A DNA stretch of 64,000 nucleotides from Bin87 sp963668585 (GCA_963668585.1 OY764869.1:868001-932000); one strand, 5' to 3'. Positions 8,382-17,479 are shown, numbered from the stretch's first letter. Notes: generated by a model from the sequence alone, not told the origin. Numbers and translations: made by a program.

Positions 8382-9149
8382 CTAAACGATGTAGCGTCCG
8401 CCCACCACGTTCATGCGGTCGCCCGTGATGTAGGACGACTCATCGCTGGCGTAGAACAGGCACGCGTTGGCGATGTCCTGCACCGTGCCCTGCCTCCGCA
8501 TCGGTATGGACTTCAGGTGCTCCGAAGAGTTCCGGTCCACCTCCTGGAACTCCGGATACCACTCCGGATGAGCGCGGAAAGTGTCCGTGGACCCGGGATT
8601 CACCAGGTTGGCCCGCACCCCGTACTCGGCATATTCGGCGGCGACGGCGCGAATCAGGCCCAAAAGCCCCGTCTTCGCGGTGGTCACCACGGCGGTTTCC
8701 GGCCTTCCGGTGATCGCCGCCTGTCCGCCCAGACCGATTATGCTGCCCGAGCGCTGTTCGATCATCCCCGGCAGCACCGCGCGCATCAGGTAGAAACCGG
8801 CGTGCAGGTTGGTCGCCATCACGTCCTGCCATTCCTCCACGGACACGTCCAGCAGCGGCTTGTGCGGTCGCACCGCCACGTTGCTCACCAGCACGTCCAC
8901 GGTTCCCACCGCTTCGATCCCCTCGGCGACCATGGCGGCGACGCGGTCAGGGTCCGAAACGTCGCCGATGACCGTGTGGGTGCGGACGCCAAGCTCACGG
9001 CACTCTGCGGCAACGGTTTCCAGTTCTTCCGCCGACTGCCGAGTGTTCAGAATCAGGTCCGCGCCCTCCCGGGCGAAGGTGCGGGCGATCTCCGCGCCAA
9101 TGTTCCTGCTGGCGCCGGTGATCAGAGCAGTTTTGTTTTCAAGACGCAT
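8382..9149 (-). CDS. Short-chain dehydrogenase/reductase-like protein lacking the usual catalytic Ser and Tyr
   Basis: The 255-residue protein has a clear SDR fold: TGASRNIG nucleotide-binding motif at residues 11-18, DVSD, SNVAV in place of NNAG, and the NPGSTDT segment after the active site. In the active site, however, the lysine of YxxxK is kept (K159) while the tyrosine position is Val155 and the usual serine position is Gly142. Normal SDR chemistry is therefore doubtful; it may be a non-catalytic or altered enzyme. The start at 9149 has GGAGG eight bases upstream; an earlier GTG at 9164 would overlap that ribosome site. It stands alone, with a separate ABC gene pair upstream. Confidence 0.82.
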   Translation of the reverse strand: MRLENKTALITGASRNIGAEIARTFAREGADLILNTRQSAEELETVAAECRELGVRTHTVIGDVSDPDRVAAMVAEGIEAVGTVDVLVSNVAVRPHKPLLDVSVEEWQDVMATNLHAGFYLMRAVLPGMIEQRSGSIIGLGGQAAITGRPETAVVTTAKTGLLGLIRAVAAEYAEYGVRANLVNPGSTDTFRAHPEWYPEFQEVDRNSSEHLKSIPMRRQGTVQDIANACLFYASDESSYITGDRMNVVGGRYIV

Positions 9150-9341
9150 CTTTCTATCCTCCACAGGTTATTTCCCTCGCCCCTACGGCGCAATTGCCAT
9201 CTGGCCGGCGCCAGGCCGGCTCTGCCGAATTGCGCAGCACAGAATAAATCTGCCGAATCACGATTGTCAAAACGAACGGGGCGACCAATGGCCGCCCCGA
9301 GCGCTGACTTTGCCTGTTACGGACTCCGCTCGTTGTCGAAC

Positions 9342-10382
9342 TCAGTACGGCCCGTATCCTGGCACGTTGATGCACGCCGCGATGTGGTCCGGCAGCACCT
9401 CCCGCGCTTCCGGCATCACCCGCATGCAGTCGTCCGTCGCCAGTGGGCAACGCGGATGGAACACGCAGCCGCTCGGCGGGTTCAGCGGGCTTGGCACCTC
9501 GCCCGACAGGATGATGCGCTCGCGTTGCGCGTCCAGCACCGGGTCGGGAATCGGCACCGCCGACAGCAGCGCGCGCGTGTAGGGATGCTGCGGGTTCTCG
9601 TAGATGGCGTTCCGGTCCGCGACCTCCACAATCTTGCCTAGGTACATCACCGCCACGCGGTCGCTGATGTGTCGCACCACCGACAGGTCGTGGGCAATGA
9701 ACAGGTAGGTAAGGTCATAGCGCTCCTGCAGGTCTTCCAGCAGGTTGATGATCTGCGCCTGGATGGACACGTCGAGCGCCGACACCGGCTCGTCGCACAC
9801 GATGAACGACGGGTCAACGGACAGAGCCCTCGCCACGCCGATGCGCTGACGCTGCCCGCCGCTGAACTCATGGGGGAAGCGGTCGGCCATGTACGGGTTC
9901 AGGCCCACGTTGTTCAGAAGCTCAGCCACCCGTTCGCGGTACTCGCGCTTGTTGTTGACCAATCCATGCACGGCCAACGGTTCGCCGATGATGTTGCCCG
10001 CAGTCATCCGAGGATTCAGCGAGCTGTATGGGTCCTGGAAGATGATCTGCATCTGCCGGCGCATGGTGCGCATCTGGTTGGTTTTGGCTTGCGCGATCTC
10101 CGTGCCGTCGAACCAGATCTCGCCCTCCGTGGGACGGTAGAGGCGCAGGATGCATCGACCCGTGGTCGTTTTCCCGCAGCCCGACTCTCCCACCAGCCCC
10201 AGCGTCTCGCCTCGCAGCACCGTGAAATTTACATCGTCCACGGCCTTGATGTGCGCCACGGCCCGCTGGAACAGGATCCCCGAAGTCACCGGGAAGTGCA
10301 TCTTCAGGCCGCGAACGTCCAGCAGGACGTCATTATGAGCGGCCGACGTGTCGGCAGTCTGCGGCATTTCGGCGGTCGTCAT
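9342..10382 (-). CDS. Oligopeptide/dipeptide ABC transporter ATP-binding protein (OppF/DppF type)
   Basis: A 346-residue ABC ATPase with Walker A GESGCGKTT, signature FSGGQRQR, Walker B FIVCDEP and the C-terminal OppF-type extension with a CVFHPRCPLA cysteine motif (oligo_HPY domain). It would power uptake of peptides or other small solutes such as nickel or opines through an Opp-type permease. The gene begins 30 bases after its OppD-type partner. No permease or solute-binding gene is visible in the window. Confidence 0.92.
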   Translation of the reverse strand: MTTAEMPQTADTSAAHNDVLLDVRGLKMHFPVTSGILFQRAVAHIKAVDDVNFTVLRGETLGLVGESGCGKTTTGRCILRLYRPTEGEIWFDGTEIAQAKTNQMRTMRRQMQIIFQDPYSSLNPRMTAGNIIGEPLAVHGLVNNKREYRERVAELLNNVGLNPYMADRFPHEFSGGQRQRIGVARALSVDPSFIVCDEPVSALDVSIQAQIINLLEDLQERYDLTYLFIAHDLSVVRHISDRVAVMYLGKIVEVADRNAIYENPQHPYTRALLSAVPIPDPVLDAQRERIILSGEVPSPLNPPSGCVFHPRCPLATDDCMRVMPEAREVLPDHIAACINVPGYGPY

Positions 10383-10412
10383 TGTGAAACTCCTCCAGGA
10401 GCGATAACGGCG

Positions 10413-11456
10413 TTAAGCGGTTCCCATGGCGTAGCTCAGCGCCTGCACGCCAAGCTCTTCGGTTCGCCAGCACGCCGAAACGTGCGGCTCTTCACTGTCG
10501 CTGTTTTCCACCTGCATCAGTGGCGGCGCTTCCGTCGCGCACTTGTCGATGGCCCAGCGGCAGCGGGCGCGGAATGAACAGCCCTGCGGCAGGTTCACCA
10601 GGTCGGGCGGTTGCCCTTCGATGGGCACGAGTTTCGCGGCGTTGCCCTCTGTGTCGGTCAACCGCTGGTCCAGCCGCGGCACGGAGTCCAGCAGGCCCAC
10701 CGTGTAGGGATGGCGCGGGTTGGTGTAAATCTCCAGCGCGGACCCACGCTCGATTATCTTGCCCGCGTACATCACGTTCACGCGGTCGGCGTAGCGCGCC
10801 ACCACGCCCAGGTTGTGGGTGATGATGATCAGCGCGACGCCCAGCGTCTCGGTCAGCGACTTCATCAACTCCAGGATCTGCGCCTGAATCGTAACGTCCA
10901 GCGCGGTGGTCGGCTCGTCCGCAATGATCAGCTTGGGGTTGCAGCTCAGCGCCATGGCGATCATCACGCGCTGCCGCATGCCGCCGCTGAACTGGTGGGG
11001 ATACTGCCGGATGCGGCGTTCAGGGTCGGAGATGCCCACCTGCGCCAGCAGGTCCACCGCGTCCTGGCGTGCTTCGTCGCGGGACTTCCCCATGTGCAAC
11101 TGGATGGTTTCGGTAAGCTGCCGATCCAGCGTGAGCACCGGGTTCAGCGAGGTCATGGGTTCCTGGAACACCATGGCCATCTTGGCGCCGCGGATGCGAC
11201 GCATATCGTCCATGTCCACTTTGAGGATGTCTTCTCCGTCGAAAAGCACCTCTCCGCCAATTGTCTTGCCCGGGGGATCCGGAATCAGCCTCATCAGCGA
11301 CAGTGCGCTTACGCTTTTGCCGCAGCCGCTTTCTCCCACCAAGCCCAGGGTCTCGCCTGGCAGAACTTCGTACGTGACGTCGTCAACAGCCTTGACCACG
11401 CCTTCGTAGGTGAAAAAGTACGTTTGCAGGTTCTTTACTTCAAGCAGCGGCTCCAC
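10413..11456 (-). CDS. Oligopeptide/dipeptide ABC transporter ATP-binding protein (OppD/DppD type)
   Basis: A 347-residue ABC ATPase with Walker A GESGCGKS, Q-loop FQEPMTSLNP, signature FSGGMRQRV, Walker B LIIADEP and an oligo_HPY C-terminal part containing a CSFRARC cysteine motif. With the downstream OppF-type protein it forms the usual heterodimeric motor of an Opp/Dpp importer. It is the first gene of the pair. The 450 bases upstream hold repeats rather than permease genes, so the membrane subunits must be encoded elsewhere or have been lost. Confidence 0.92.
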   Translation of the reverse strand: MEPLLEVKNLQTYFFTYEGVVKAVDDVTYEVLPGETLGLVGESGCGKSVSALSLMRLIPDPPGKTIGGEVLFDGEDILKVDMDDMRRIRGAKMAMVFQEPMTSLNPVLTLDRQLTETIQLHMGKSRDEARQDAVDLLAQVGISDPERRIRQYPHQFSGGMRQRVMIAMALSCNPKLIIADEPTTALDVTIQAQILELMKSLTETLGVALIIITHNLGVVARYADRVNVMYAGKIIERGSALEIYTNPRHPYTVGLLDSVPRLDQRLTDTEGNAAKLVPIEGQPPDLVNLPQGCSFRARCRWAIDKCATEAPPLMQVENSDSEEPHVSACWRTEELGVQALSYAMGTA

Positions 11457-12033
11457 GGCAACGCTCCTTATTCAGATTGGGGCGCGTGATGGTACACGAA
11501 AACCCATGTTGACGGTATATTTTTCGTGCGGACAAATTACCATACGGCGGTTGGTACGGCAAGATACGCAATGTCGCGCCCACCGGCCAGGCCCATCCAA
11601 TCATCGACAATAGACAACGCATCACCCTCATCCTGAGCCCCCAGCCCCCTCATCCCGAGCCTGTCCAAGCCAAGGCCCGTTCACACTTTGAAAACCATAC
11701 GTCGTTCCTGCGGAAGCAGGAACCCAGAAAAGTCTCGGCAACAGGACCGTTGGCATCATTCTGTACCTTCCGGCTGTACCTTCTGGATTCCCGCTTTGGC
11801 GAAAATGACGGAAATGCCAGGCAAATGACGGAAAGTGTGAACACGCCCCAGTTCCCTCATCCCAAGCCCACCGTCCCGGCAACAGCAAATTCCTTTCCGC
11901 CAGGATAATCGAAATGACCCTGATGTTCCTCCGGCCGGCGACGCGACAAACGATGCCGCCCATCTGCGTTACAATGAACATCCATACCGTGGCAATTCCC
12001 CAACGGTCTCCCCGCAAATTCGCGAGGCGTGTC
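11457..12033. repeat. Noncoding stretch with dispersed repeat block, copy 2
   Basis: No convincing gene. Positions 11628-11670 carry two CTCATCC(T/C)GAGCC segments. Positions 11677-11850 repeat the block at 8174-8300, with an additional duplicated CCGGCTGTACCTTCTGGATT part. Positions 11868-11925 (CGGCAACAGCAAATTCC and CCAGGATAATCGAAATG) resemble 17770-17815. The ORFs that can be drawn through this stretch lack codon character. Confidence 0.7.
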
Positions 12034-12756
12034 ATGACTACGAAACCAGTTGCAGCGCAATCGGATGGCGCAGTGGCCGGGCCCATCAACCAATTCCCTG
12101 AATACCCGCCCAGGGACGATATGCAGAATATCCTCTATATTCACAAGCCCAGCCACGTCACCGCGCTCAGCCGGCATTTTGGAGCGCCCGACACCACCCT
12201 CGTACTCGGAGAAATGCCTCTGGGCTGGGATGCTGAACAAACGACGGGCATACTGGTTCCCGACCTCATGGTAGCCTTCCACATGGACGTCGATGCCGCC
12301 ATTGCCCAGCGGGGATACGCCGTCAACGACCGGGGCAAGCCGCCCGACTTCGTTCTCGAAGTCGCTTCCAGAAACACCGCCCGCAACGACGAAACCGGCA
12401 AGCGCGATGGCTACGCCGCATACGGAGTTCCCGAATACTGGCGTTTCGACCCTCAGGGACTTTACTATCGCTCCCGACTGGCCGGCGATACATTGGTCGA
12501 TGGGGTGTACCAACCGATTCCCATTGACCAGACCGGCGATGAAATGTACCGGGGATTCTCGGCGGCGCTGAACCTGTACGTCTGCTGGGAACGGGGCCAA
12601 CTGCGCTGGTACGACCCAATCTCAGAAGGCTATCTGCTGACCCATGACGAGGAAGCCGACGCCCGCCTCGCCGCCGAACGCGAACGGGATGCCGAACGCG
12701 CGGCCCGCCTCGCCGCCGAAGAGCGCATCCGCCAGTTGGAGGCCGAACGGGAGTAA
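12034..12756 (+). CDS. Uma2 family (DUF820) restriction-like nuclease
   Basis: The 240-residue protein carries a DUF820/Uma2 domain of the PD-(D/E)xK nuclease fold: VPDLMVAF with the first acidic residue, PPDFVLEVAS with the second acidic pair, then GKRDGYAAYGVPEYWRFDP. The C-terminal 50 residues are an Ala/Glu/Arg-rich coiled coil. These proteins are common in many copies in Cyanobacteria and Chloroflexota; their biological role is unsettled. ATG 12034 is used; an ATG at 12121 is possible because the domain begins only after it. Upstream lies a repeat block, downstream a minus-strand toxin-antitoxin locus. Confidence 0.85.
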   Translation: MTTKPVAAQSDGAVAGPINQFPEYPPRDDMQNILYIHKPSHVTALSRHFGAPDTTLVLGEMPLGWDAEQTTGILVPDLMVAFHMDVDAAIAQRGYAVNDRGKPPDFVLEVASRNTARNDETGKRDGYAAYGVPEYWRFDPQGLYYRSRLAGDTLVDGVYQPIPIDQTGDEMYRGFSAALNLYVCWERGQLRWYDPISEGYLLTHDEEADARLAAERERDAERAARLAAEERIRQLEAERE

Positions 12757-12789
12757 CTCCCGGCGCGGTCGCCAAAAATCCCCGTCCGG

Positions 12790-13101
12790 CTAGCGGTATG
12801 GCTCGACGAGCGCCAGTCGTTGCGGCATGTGGTCCCCGGCGGTTTCCAGGTCATACTGAGTCTGCAGCCCCATCCAGAAAGCGGCGCTGTTGCCGAAAAA
12901 GCGGGCCGGCAGCAGCGCGGTTTCAGCGGTGATGGCCCGCTCCCCGTGCACGATGGCGTGAATGCGTCGTGGATCCACATTAATGGACCTGGCCAGTCGG
13001 TATTGACTGGCGTTCAGCGGCAGCAAGAACTCCTCGCTGAGAATTTCACCCGGATGAACCGGAGGCAGTTTTTCGGTCGGGTTCAACGCGTTCACACTCA
13101 T
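12790..13101 (-). CDS. higA: HigA-type antitoxin, XRE-family DNA-binding protein
   Basis: A 103-residue HTH protein. It opens with PPVHPGEILSEEFLLPL, the signature of HigA antitoxins, and continues with a helix-turn-helix (SQYRLARSINVDPRRIHAIVHG) and the NSAAFWMGLQTQYDLE tail. HigA neutralises the HigB mRNA interferase and represses the operon. It follows the higB remnant, the usual inverted order (toxin first). With a damaged toxin, HigA may now be an orphan regulator. Confidence 0.92.
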   Translation of the reverse strand: MSVNALNPTEKLPPVHPGEILSEEFLLPLNASQYRLARSINVDPRRIHAIVHGERAITAETALLPARFFGNSAAFWMGLQTQYDLETAGDHMPQRLALVEPYR

Positions 13102-13126
13102 GATTGATTGTTCCGATGACTACCGC

Positions 13127-13357
13127 TCAGTGGTAATCCGTTAGCTCTACATCCCAAGCATCGCCTGATATCCAAACAAAGCAGATTCGCCACTGATTAT
13201 TGACTCTGATGCTGTACTGTCCTTGACGATGCGCGCTATTAGCGTAAAGCGCCAATGTTTTTTGACGACTCCGCCTGTCTTTTTTCGACGACCGTGACCT
13301 CTCAACCGAAAGCAAACAGGGGCAACCAGGCCGGCTGCCCCTGCTGCAGAGATCCAA
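13127..13357 (-). pseudogene. higB: HigB toxin remnant (C-terminal part only)
   Basis: The last 33 residues match the conserved end of HigB: GQYSIRVNNQWRICFVW followed by GDAWDVELTDYH. The part before this (13357-13230) does not look like the HigB N-terminal half and has no good start codon (TTG, no ribosome site). Normal HigB has about 92 residues with a central DLR..PP.N.LE segment, which is missing here. An internal deletion and truncation is the simplest reading. The downstream higA begins 25 bases later. Confidence 0.65.
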
Positions 13358-13378
13358 TTGTGAGCGGAGCTTCGGAAG

Positions 13379-15100
13379 CTACCCCACGTCCTCCACCGGC
13401 GCCGTCGCGATGCCGTACGTCCCGTAGAAGAAGTTGGCGTAGTGGGTGGACCCTCCGGTGACCCACAGCAAATACTGGTCAGGGTCTTCCAGCGCCGTAA
13501 TCGTGGCGTTCGGGTCGTCGGCCAGATGCTGCAACTCCGGATGCGCCAGCCACTTGCCGTTCTCGTCCGTCGGCACGCCCGCGCGGATGGCGTCCTGCAA
13601 CGACGCCCGGCAATGCTCGTGCAGCCACTCCTGCGCGTCTCGCTTGCTGAACCCGGCGTTGGCCAGGATCACCGCGCGCGACGGGCTGAGCATGATCGGG
13701 TGGTACGGCCCCTGGAAGGGCGCGCGCTTGTTGGTGTGCCCAATCTGCGCCGACTGACGGCCCCTGACCCAACTGCCGCCGCCCGCGTGCCGGTAGAACA
13801 TCATGGACGCGATGTTGTTCAGCGTGTCCATATGGTTCTTTGAAGCATTGTCCAGCACGTCGGTGGGGCCGGTGACCGTGACCACCGTCACCGCGCTCTC
13901 GTCGGCCCGGAAACCCTTGTCAACGTGATACGGCTGCCAGGGACTGACCTCCTCGTTCTCGGCGATGCACATCCCGAACTTGGTGGGCAGACCGATGAAG
14001 TTGGGGTCGCCCGCGCCTGCCTTGCAGTAGCCGATGTTGATCAGGCACAGACGCAGCGCCCGGCCGATGGCCGTGTTGGCCTTGTTGACCACGCCCGGAC
14101 CCATGGCCGACGTGCCGTAGTTGATGCCCGCCCGGTCCGCAATCGGCCCGTTCACCAGGATCAGCGGCGCCTCCGTGTGGCCCGACACCTGCATATCCCG
14201 GTGATTGCTCTCCGGCTGCGCGATGCACTCGATGGCCGCCAGCAGAATCGGGAACTGCTCGGGACTGCAGCCAGCCATCACCGCGTTGATGGCGATCTTC
14301 TCCACCGTCGCCAGGCCGAAGCCCGGCTCCATCACCATCACCACATCCTGCGGCGCGCGGCGCGTGCCCTTAAGCATCGCCTCCACCGCTGCCGGCGTGG
14401 GCGGAACCACGGGCATCCCGTCGCTCCAGTCCCGCTCCTCCATGAACCGGTTCACCGAGTCCAGTCCCCAAGCCGATTCATCCAGCGTTACGGTGAACAC
14501 GTCGGTCTCGCTGTGTCCGTTGGTCATGCCGGTGAGGTCGGCCGTGGTGGACATTCGGGTCAATCCCAGGATGATGTTGTCGATCTGCTCGTCAACCATC
14601 TTGTGGATATAGTCGGCCTGCTGCCCCGTGCAGGCGTGGGGGATGGTTACGAACGCGGTCGCCGGCTGTCCCCAGCCGTCCACGCAGGACTGCCAGGCCC
14701 GTGCGAAACTGCGCGCGGCGATGCCAACGGCGGGCACTCCGGCCCTCTCCATTGCTACCATGTCGTGGGCAAGCCACGACGTGCAGCCCCCTCAATGCGC
14801 CGCGGCGCCAACCATGGCGTCAACTTCCCTCGAGATGATTGCCGCCTCGTCCTCGTCGATGTGGACCCCGCGGCTCAGCGCGGGCCGGCCGGGTCGGCGG
14901 TCGCCGCCATAACTCTCGAATTTCACGTTGGCGTAGCGGCGGCCGATATGCTCCGCCACGCGGTCAACGGCCACGCCCGCGCCGCCGGTCATGTTGTCGT
15001 ACAGGCCAATGGTCTTGCCTTCCAGCGTGTCCAGGCGGGCAGCCGGCGGGACCTTGAAATCCACCCGCGCGGCGGCAGGCGACATTATCTGCAATTTCAT
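13379..15100 (-). CDS. UGSC-family selenoprotein with in-frame UGA (Sec103) fused to a large C-terminal domain
   Basis: Two ORFs in the same frame (15100-14795 and 14791-13379) are separated only by a TGA at 14794-14792. Reading it as selenocysteine gives a 573-residue protein. Residues around it read AAAH-U-GGCTSWLAHDMV, matching the U-G-S/G-C motif and downstream helix of UGSC selenoproteins. After residue 190 comes a linker and a domain of about 360 residues with DGMPVVPPT, AINAVMAGCSPEQ, GPGVVNKANTAIGRALRL and SPWQPYH blocks, which I recognise only as a conserved uncharacterised domain. ATG 15100 has GAGG nine bases upstream. A hairpin follows the UGA (listed separately). The U/C pair suggests redox chemistry; substrate unknown. 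Calling the gene from 14761 would drop the active site. Confidence 0.85.
14754..14794 (-). promoter_or_regulatory. Bacterial SECIS-like hairpin after the in-frame UGA
   Basis: On the minus strand the TGA (14794-14792) is followed after 11 bases by a perfect 7-bp stem, GTCGTGG with CCACGAC, around the loop CTTGC. An outer helix (GCTGC with GTAGC, one G-U pair) extends it. Distance, stem length and a G at the top of the stem/loop fit what is known of bacterial SECIS elements, which bind SelB just downstream of the UGA. This supports read-through rather than termination. Confidence 0.75.
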
Positions 15101-15295
15101 AGCTGACTTCCTCGTAAGTACGAATTGGTGGGGTGGTTTTCGCCGATTCTGGCACGGATTCACCCTCTTGGCAACATCACCTGCCACCCCACCAGCCCCA
15201 TTCAATTATCAACCATACACATCTCCGCGCCGTGATATGATGGCCCCGCACTCTTGAAAACACCCACTTCAACCACGGCACGGAGGTCACGGCAA

Positions 15296-16096
15296 ATGGC
15301 GACAGGCGCGCAGGCATGGACGGAAGAATTTGTAGATGCGGCAGGAGTCAGCCTCCAGATCGTCAGAGGCGGCAGCGGCGCTCCCCTGATCGTGCTGCAC
15401 GGCGAACTCGGCCACCAGGGCTGGCTCCGCTACCACGACGCCCTCGCCCAGGACTACACCCTCCACATTCCTTCCCATCCCGGCTTCGGCGCAACCCAAC
15501 GCCAGGAATGGATCATGAACATGCGCGACCTGGCCGGCTGGTACCTCGAAGCCATCGACGACCTGGGCCTGCAGGGCTCCAACCTCATGGGGTTCTCCCT
15601 GGGCGGATGGCTGGCCGCCGAAATGGCCTCCATGTCGCCCGACCTCTTCAACCGTCTGGTTCTGGTCAGCCCCGCCGGCATCAGGCCGCCCGAAGGCGAG
15701 ATCTACGACATGTTCCTGGCCGTCGCCAAGGAATACCTCACCGCCGGCTTCTACGACACCGCCAGCACACCCGAGTTCCTGGAAGTCTGCCCAGACGAGG
15801 TCTCCCCCGAGATGGCAGAGGCGTGGGATATCGCCCGCGAGGAGGCCTGCCGCCTCAGTTGGCGCCCCTACATGCACTATCTCGCCCTGCCCAATCTCCT
15901 GCACCGCCTCAAGCGCCTGCCCACCCAGATCATCTGGGGCCGCAACGACGAGATCGTCCCCGTCAGCGCCGCGCAGGTGTTCAACGACTCCATCCCAGGC
16001 TCTAGCCTCACCATATTCGACAACTGCGGCCACAACCCCCACCTGGAAAACACCGACGAATTCCTCGCCACCGTCAAACCCTTCCTCGCTTCCTGA
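15296..16096 (+). CDS. Alpha/beta hydrolase
   Basis: A 266-residue alpha/beta hydrolase. The oxyanion LHGELG block, nucleophile elbow GFSLGG (Ser), acidic residue in GRNDEIVP and catalytic His in CGHNPHLE are all present, so an active Ser-hydrolase of the esterase or C-C hydrolase type is likely. ATG 15296 is preceded by GGAGG; the TTG at 15254 is an unlikely earlier start. It is divergent from the selenoprotein gene and lies 75 bases before an LLM oxidoreductase, so the two may act in one breakdown route. The substrate cannot be told. Confidence 0.9.
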   Translation: MATGAQAWTEEFVDAAGVSLQIVRGGSGAPLIVLHGELGHQGWLRYHDALAQDYTLHIPSHPGFGATQRQEWIMNMRDLAGWYLEAIDDLGLQGSNLMGFSLGGWLAAEMASMSPDLFNRLVLVSPAGIRPPEGEIYDMFLAVAKEYLTAGFYDTASTPEFLEVCPDEVSPEMAEAWDIAREEACRLSWRPYMHYLALPNLLHRLKRLPTQIIWGRNDEIVPVSAAQVFNDSIPGSSLTIFDNCGHNPHLENTDEFLATVKPFLAS

Positions 16097-16171
16097 GCAG
16101 CCCGCGACCCTGTGTTAGAATCCCACCCGTAGCCGGAACCCGCCCCGTCTGAGGCCCAAAGGAGACTCAAT

Positions 16172-17455
16172 ATGTTCATCGGATACTTCACCGAAAGGCC
16201 GTACCAGGACCCCAAGTCCGGATACTTCGGGGCCACCGGAAAACCCATCATGGACCTGGATGTCAGCAACGAGATCTATGACGCTCAGCTTGGCGCCAGC
16301 CTTTACAACCGCTACCTCGACGAAAAAATCTACGCCGAGGAGATGGGGTTCGACGGCCTCATGCTCAACGAGCACCACAGCACCCCCTTCTGCATGGGCG
16401 GCGCCATGAACGTGGAGGCCTCCATCCTTGCCCGCATCACCCAGCGCGCCAAGATCGTCCTCCTGGGCAACATCATCCCCATCTGGGACGATCCCCTCTG
16501 GCTGGTCGAGCAACTCGCCATGATCGACATGATCTCCCACGGCCGCCTGGTCTCCGGATGGGTGCGCGGCACCGGGCGCGAGAGCGTCGCCCACAACGTG
16601 GAGCCCCACTACAACTGGGAACGCTTCAAGGAGGCCCACGAACTCATCGTCAAGGCGTGGACCACTCCCGGCCCCTTCCGCTGGGAAGGCAAGCACTACC
16701 ATTTCCGCCACGTCAATCCCTGGGTGCGCCCCTACCAGAAGCCCCATCCTCCCATCTGGCTGCCGGGCGTCGTGAGCCGCGACTCCCTGATGTGGGCCGC
16801 CGAGCAGCGCATCCCCTACATCATGCTCGCCACCGAGATGGAACCCACCAAGCAGGCCTTCCAACTTTACCACGACACCGCCGCCGATCTCGGATACGAG
16901 TCCGGCCCCCAGAACATCGGCTACCTCTGGAAGGTCCACGTGGACGAAACCGAAGAGTTGGCCGAGCAGGCCGGCCGCAAGTACGTCCAGGGCCCCAGCA
17001 ACCCCTTCCTGGCCGGCAACGAAGGCACCACCAACCAGGCGCTGCTCCAACTGCCCGGCCTGACCTCCCGCCGGCGCGTCCTGCCCACCCAGTCGGTGGC
17101 CACTGCGGCCCGCGGCGGCAGCGCCGGTCCCGGCGGAGTCCTCTCCCGACCCTACGAGCAGCAGATCGAGGACTACACCATCATCTGCGGCACCCCCAAG
17201 ACCGTGATCCCCAAGATCCGCCACGTGCTGGAAACCATCCGGCCCGGCAGCATCTTCTTCTGGGATGGCGACGGCGCCATGACCCACGACGACGCCATGC
17301 GCAGCCTCCGCCTCATGGGACAGGAGGTTCTGCCCGCCGTCCGCGAAATGGCCAAAGAACTGGATCTTCCAGGCCCCTTCGAGATGGACCCGGCCACCGG
17401 CAAGCCCTACGTGGCCGACCCGCCGGCCCCCGTTCCCGTCGGCGGCGACTCATAA
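16172..17455 (+). CDS. LLM class flavin-dependent oxidoreductase (luciferase-like monooxygenase)
   Basis: The 427-residue protein has the bacterial-luciferase TIM-barrel pattern: GYFTERP start, GFDGLMLNEHHSTPF with the paired His, ILLGNIIP-like strand, DMISHGRLVSGWVRGTGRES loop and WEGKHYHFRHVNPWVRP. It would use reduced flavin and oxygen to oxidise an organic substrate in the cytoplasm. It is longer than most family members because of a C-terminal Pro-rich tail and an insert around residues 295-330. ATG 16172 has AAGGAGA upstream. The gene ends with a strong terminator. It belongs to a set of four such genes in this window. Confidence 0.92.
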   Translation: MFIGYFTERPYQDPKSGYFGATGKPIMDLDVSNEIYDAQLGASLYNRYLDEKIYAEEMGFDGLMLNEHHSTPFCMGGAMNVEASILARITQRAKIVLLGNIIPIWDDPLWLVEQLAMIDMISHGRLVSGWVRGTGRESVAHNVEPHYNWERFKEAHELIVKAWTTPGPFRWEGKHYHFRHVNPWVRPYQKPHPPIWLPGVVSRDSLMWAAEQRIPYIMLATEMEPTKQAFQLYHDTAADLGYESGPQNIGYLWKVHVDETEELAEQAGRKYVQGPSNPFLAGNEGTTNQALLQLPGLTSRRRVLPTQSVATAARGGSAGPGGVLSRPYEQQIEDYTIICGTPKTVIPKIRHVLETIRPGSIFFWDGDGAMTHDDAMRSLRLMGQEVLPAVREMAKELDLPGPFEMDPATGKPYVADPPAPVPVGGDS

Positions 17456-17479
17456 GCCTCCCCAAACCAGCAAGCCGCA

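Noticed and set aside
8174..11850. Insertion sequence bounded by the two repeat blocks
   Set aside because: The repeats are noncoding and direct, with no transposase or terminal inverted repeats between them.
13379..14761. Separate 460-residue gene starting at ATG 14761
   Set aside because: It is the continuation of the same frame after an in-frame UGA; its ATG lies inside the SECIS-like hairpin region and starting there loses the redox motif.
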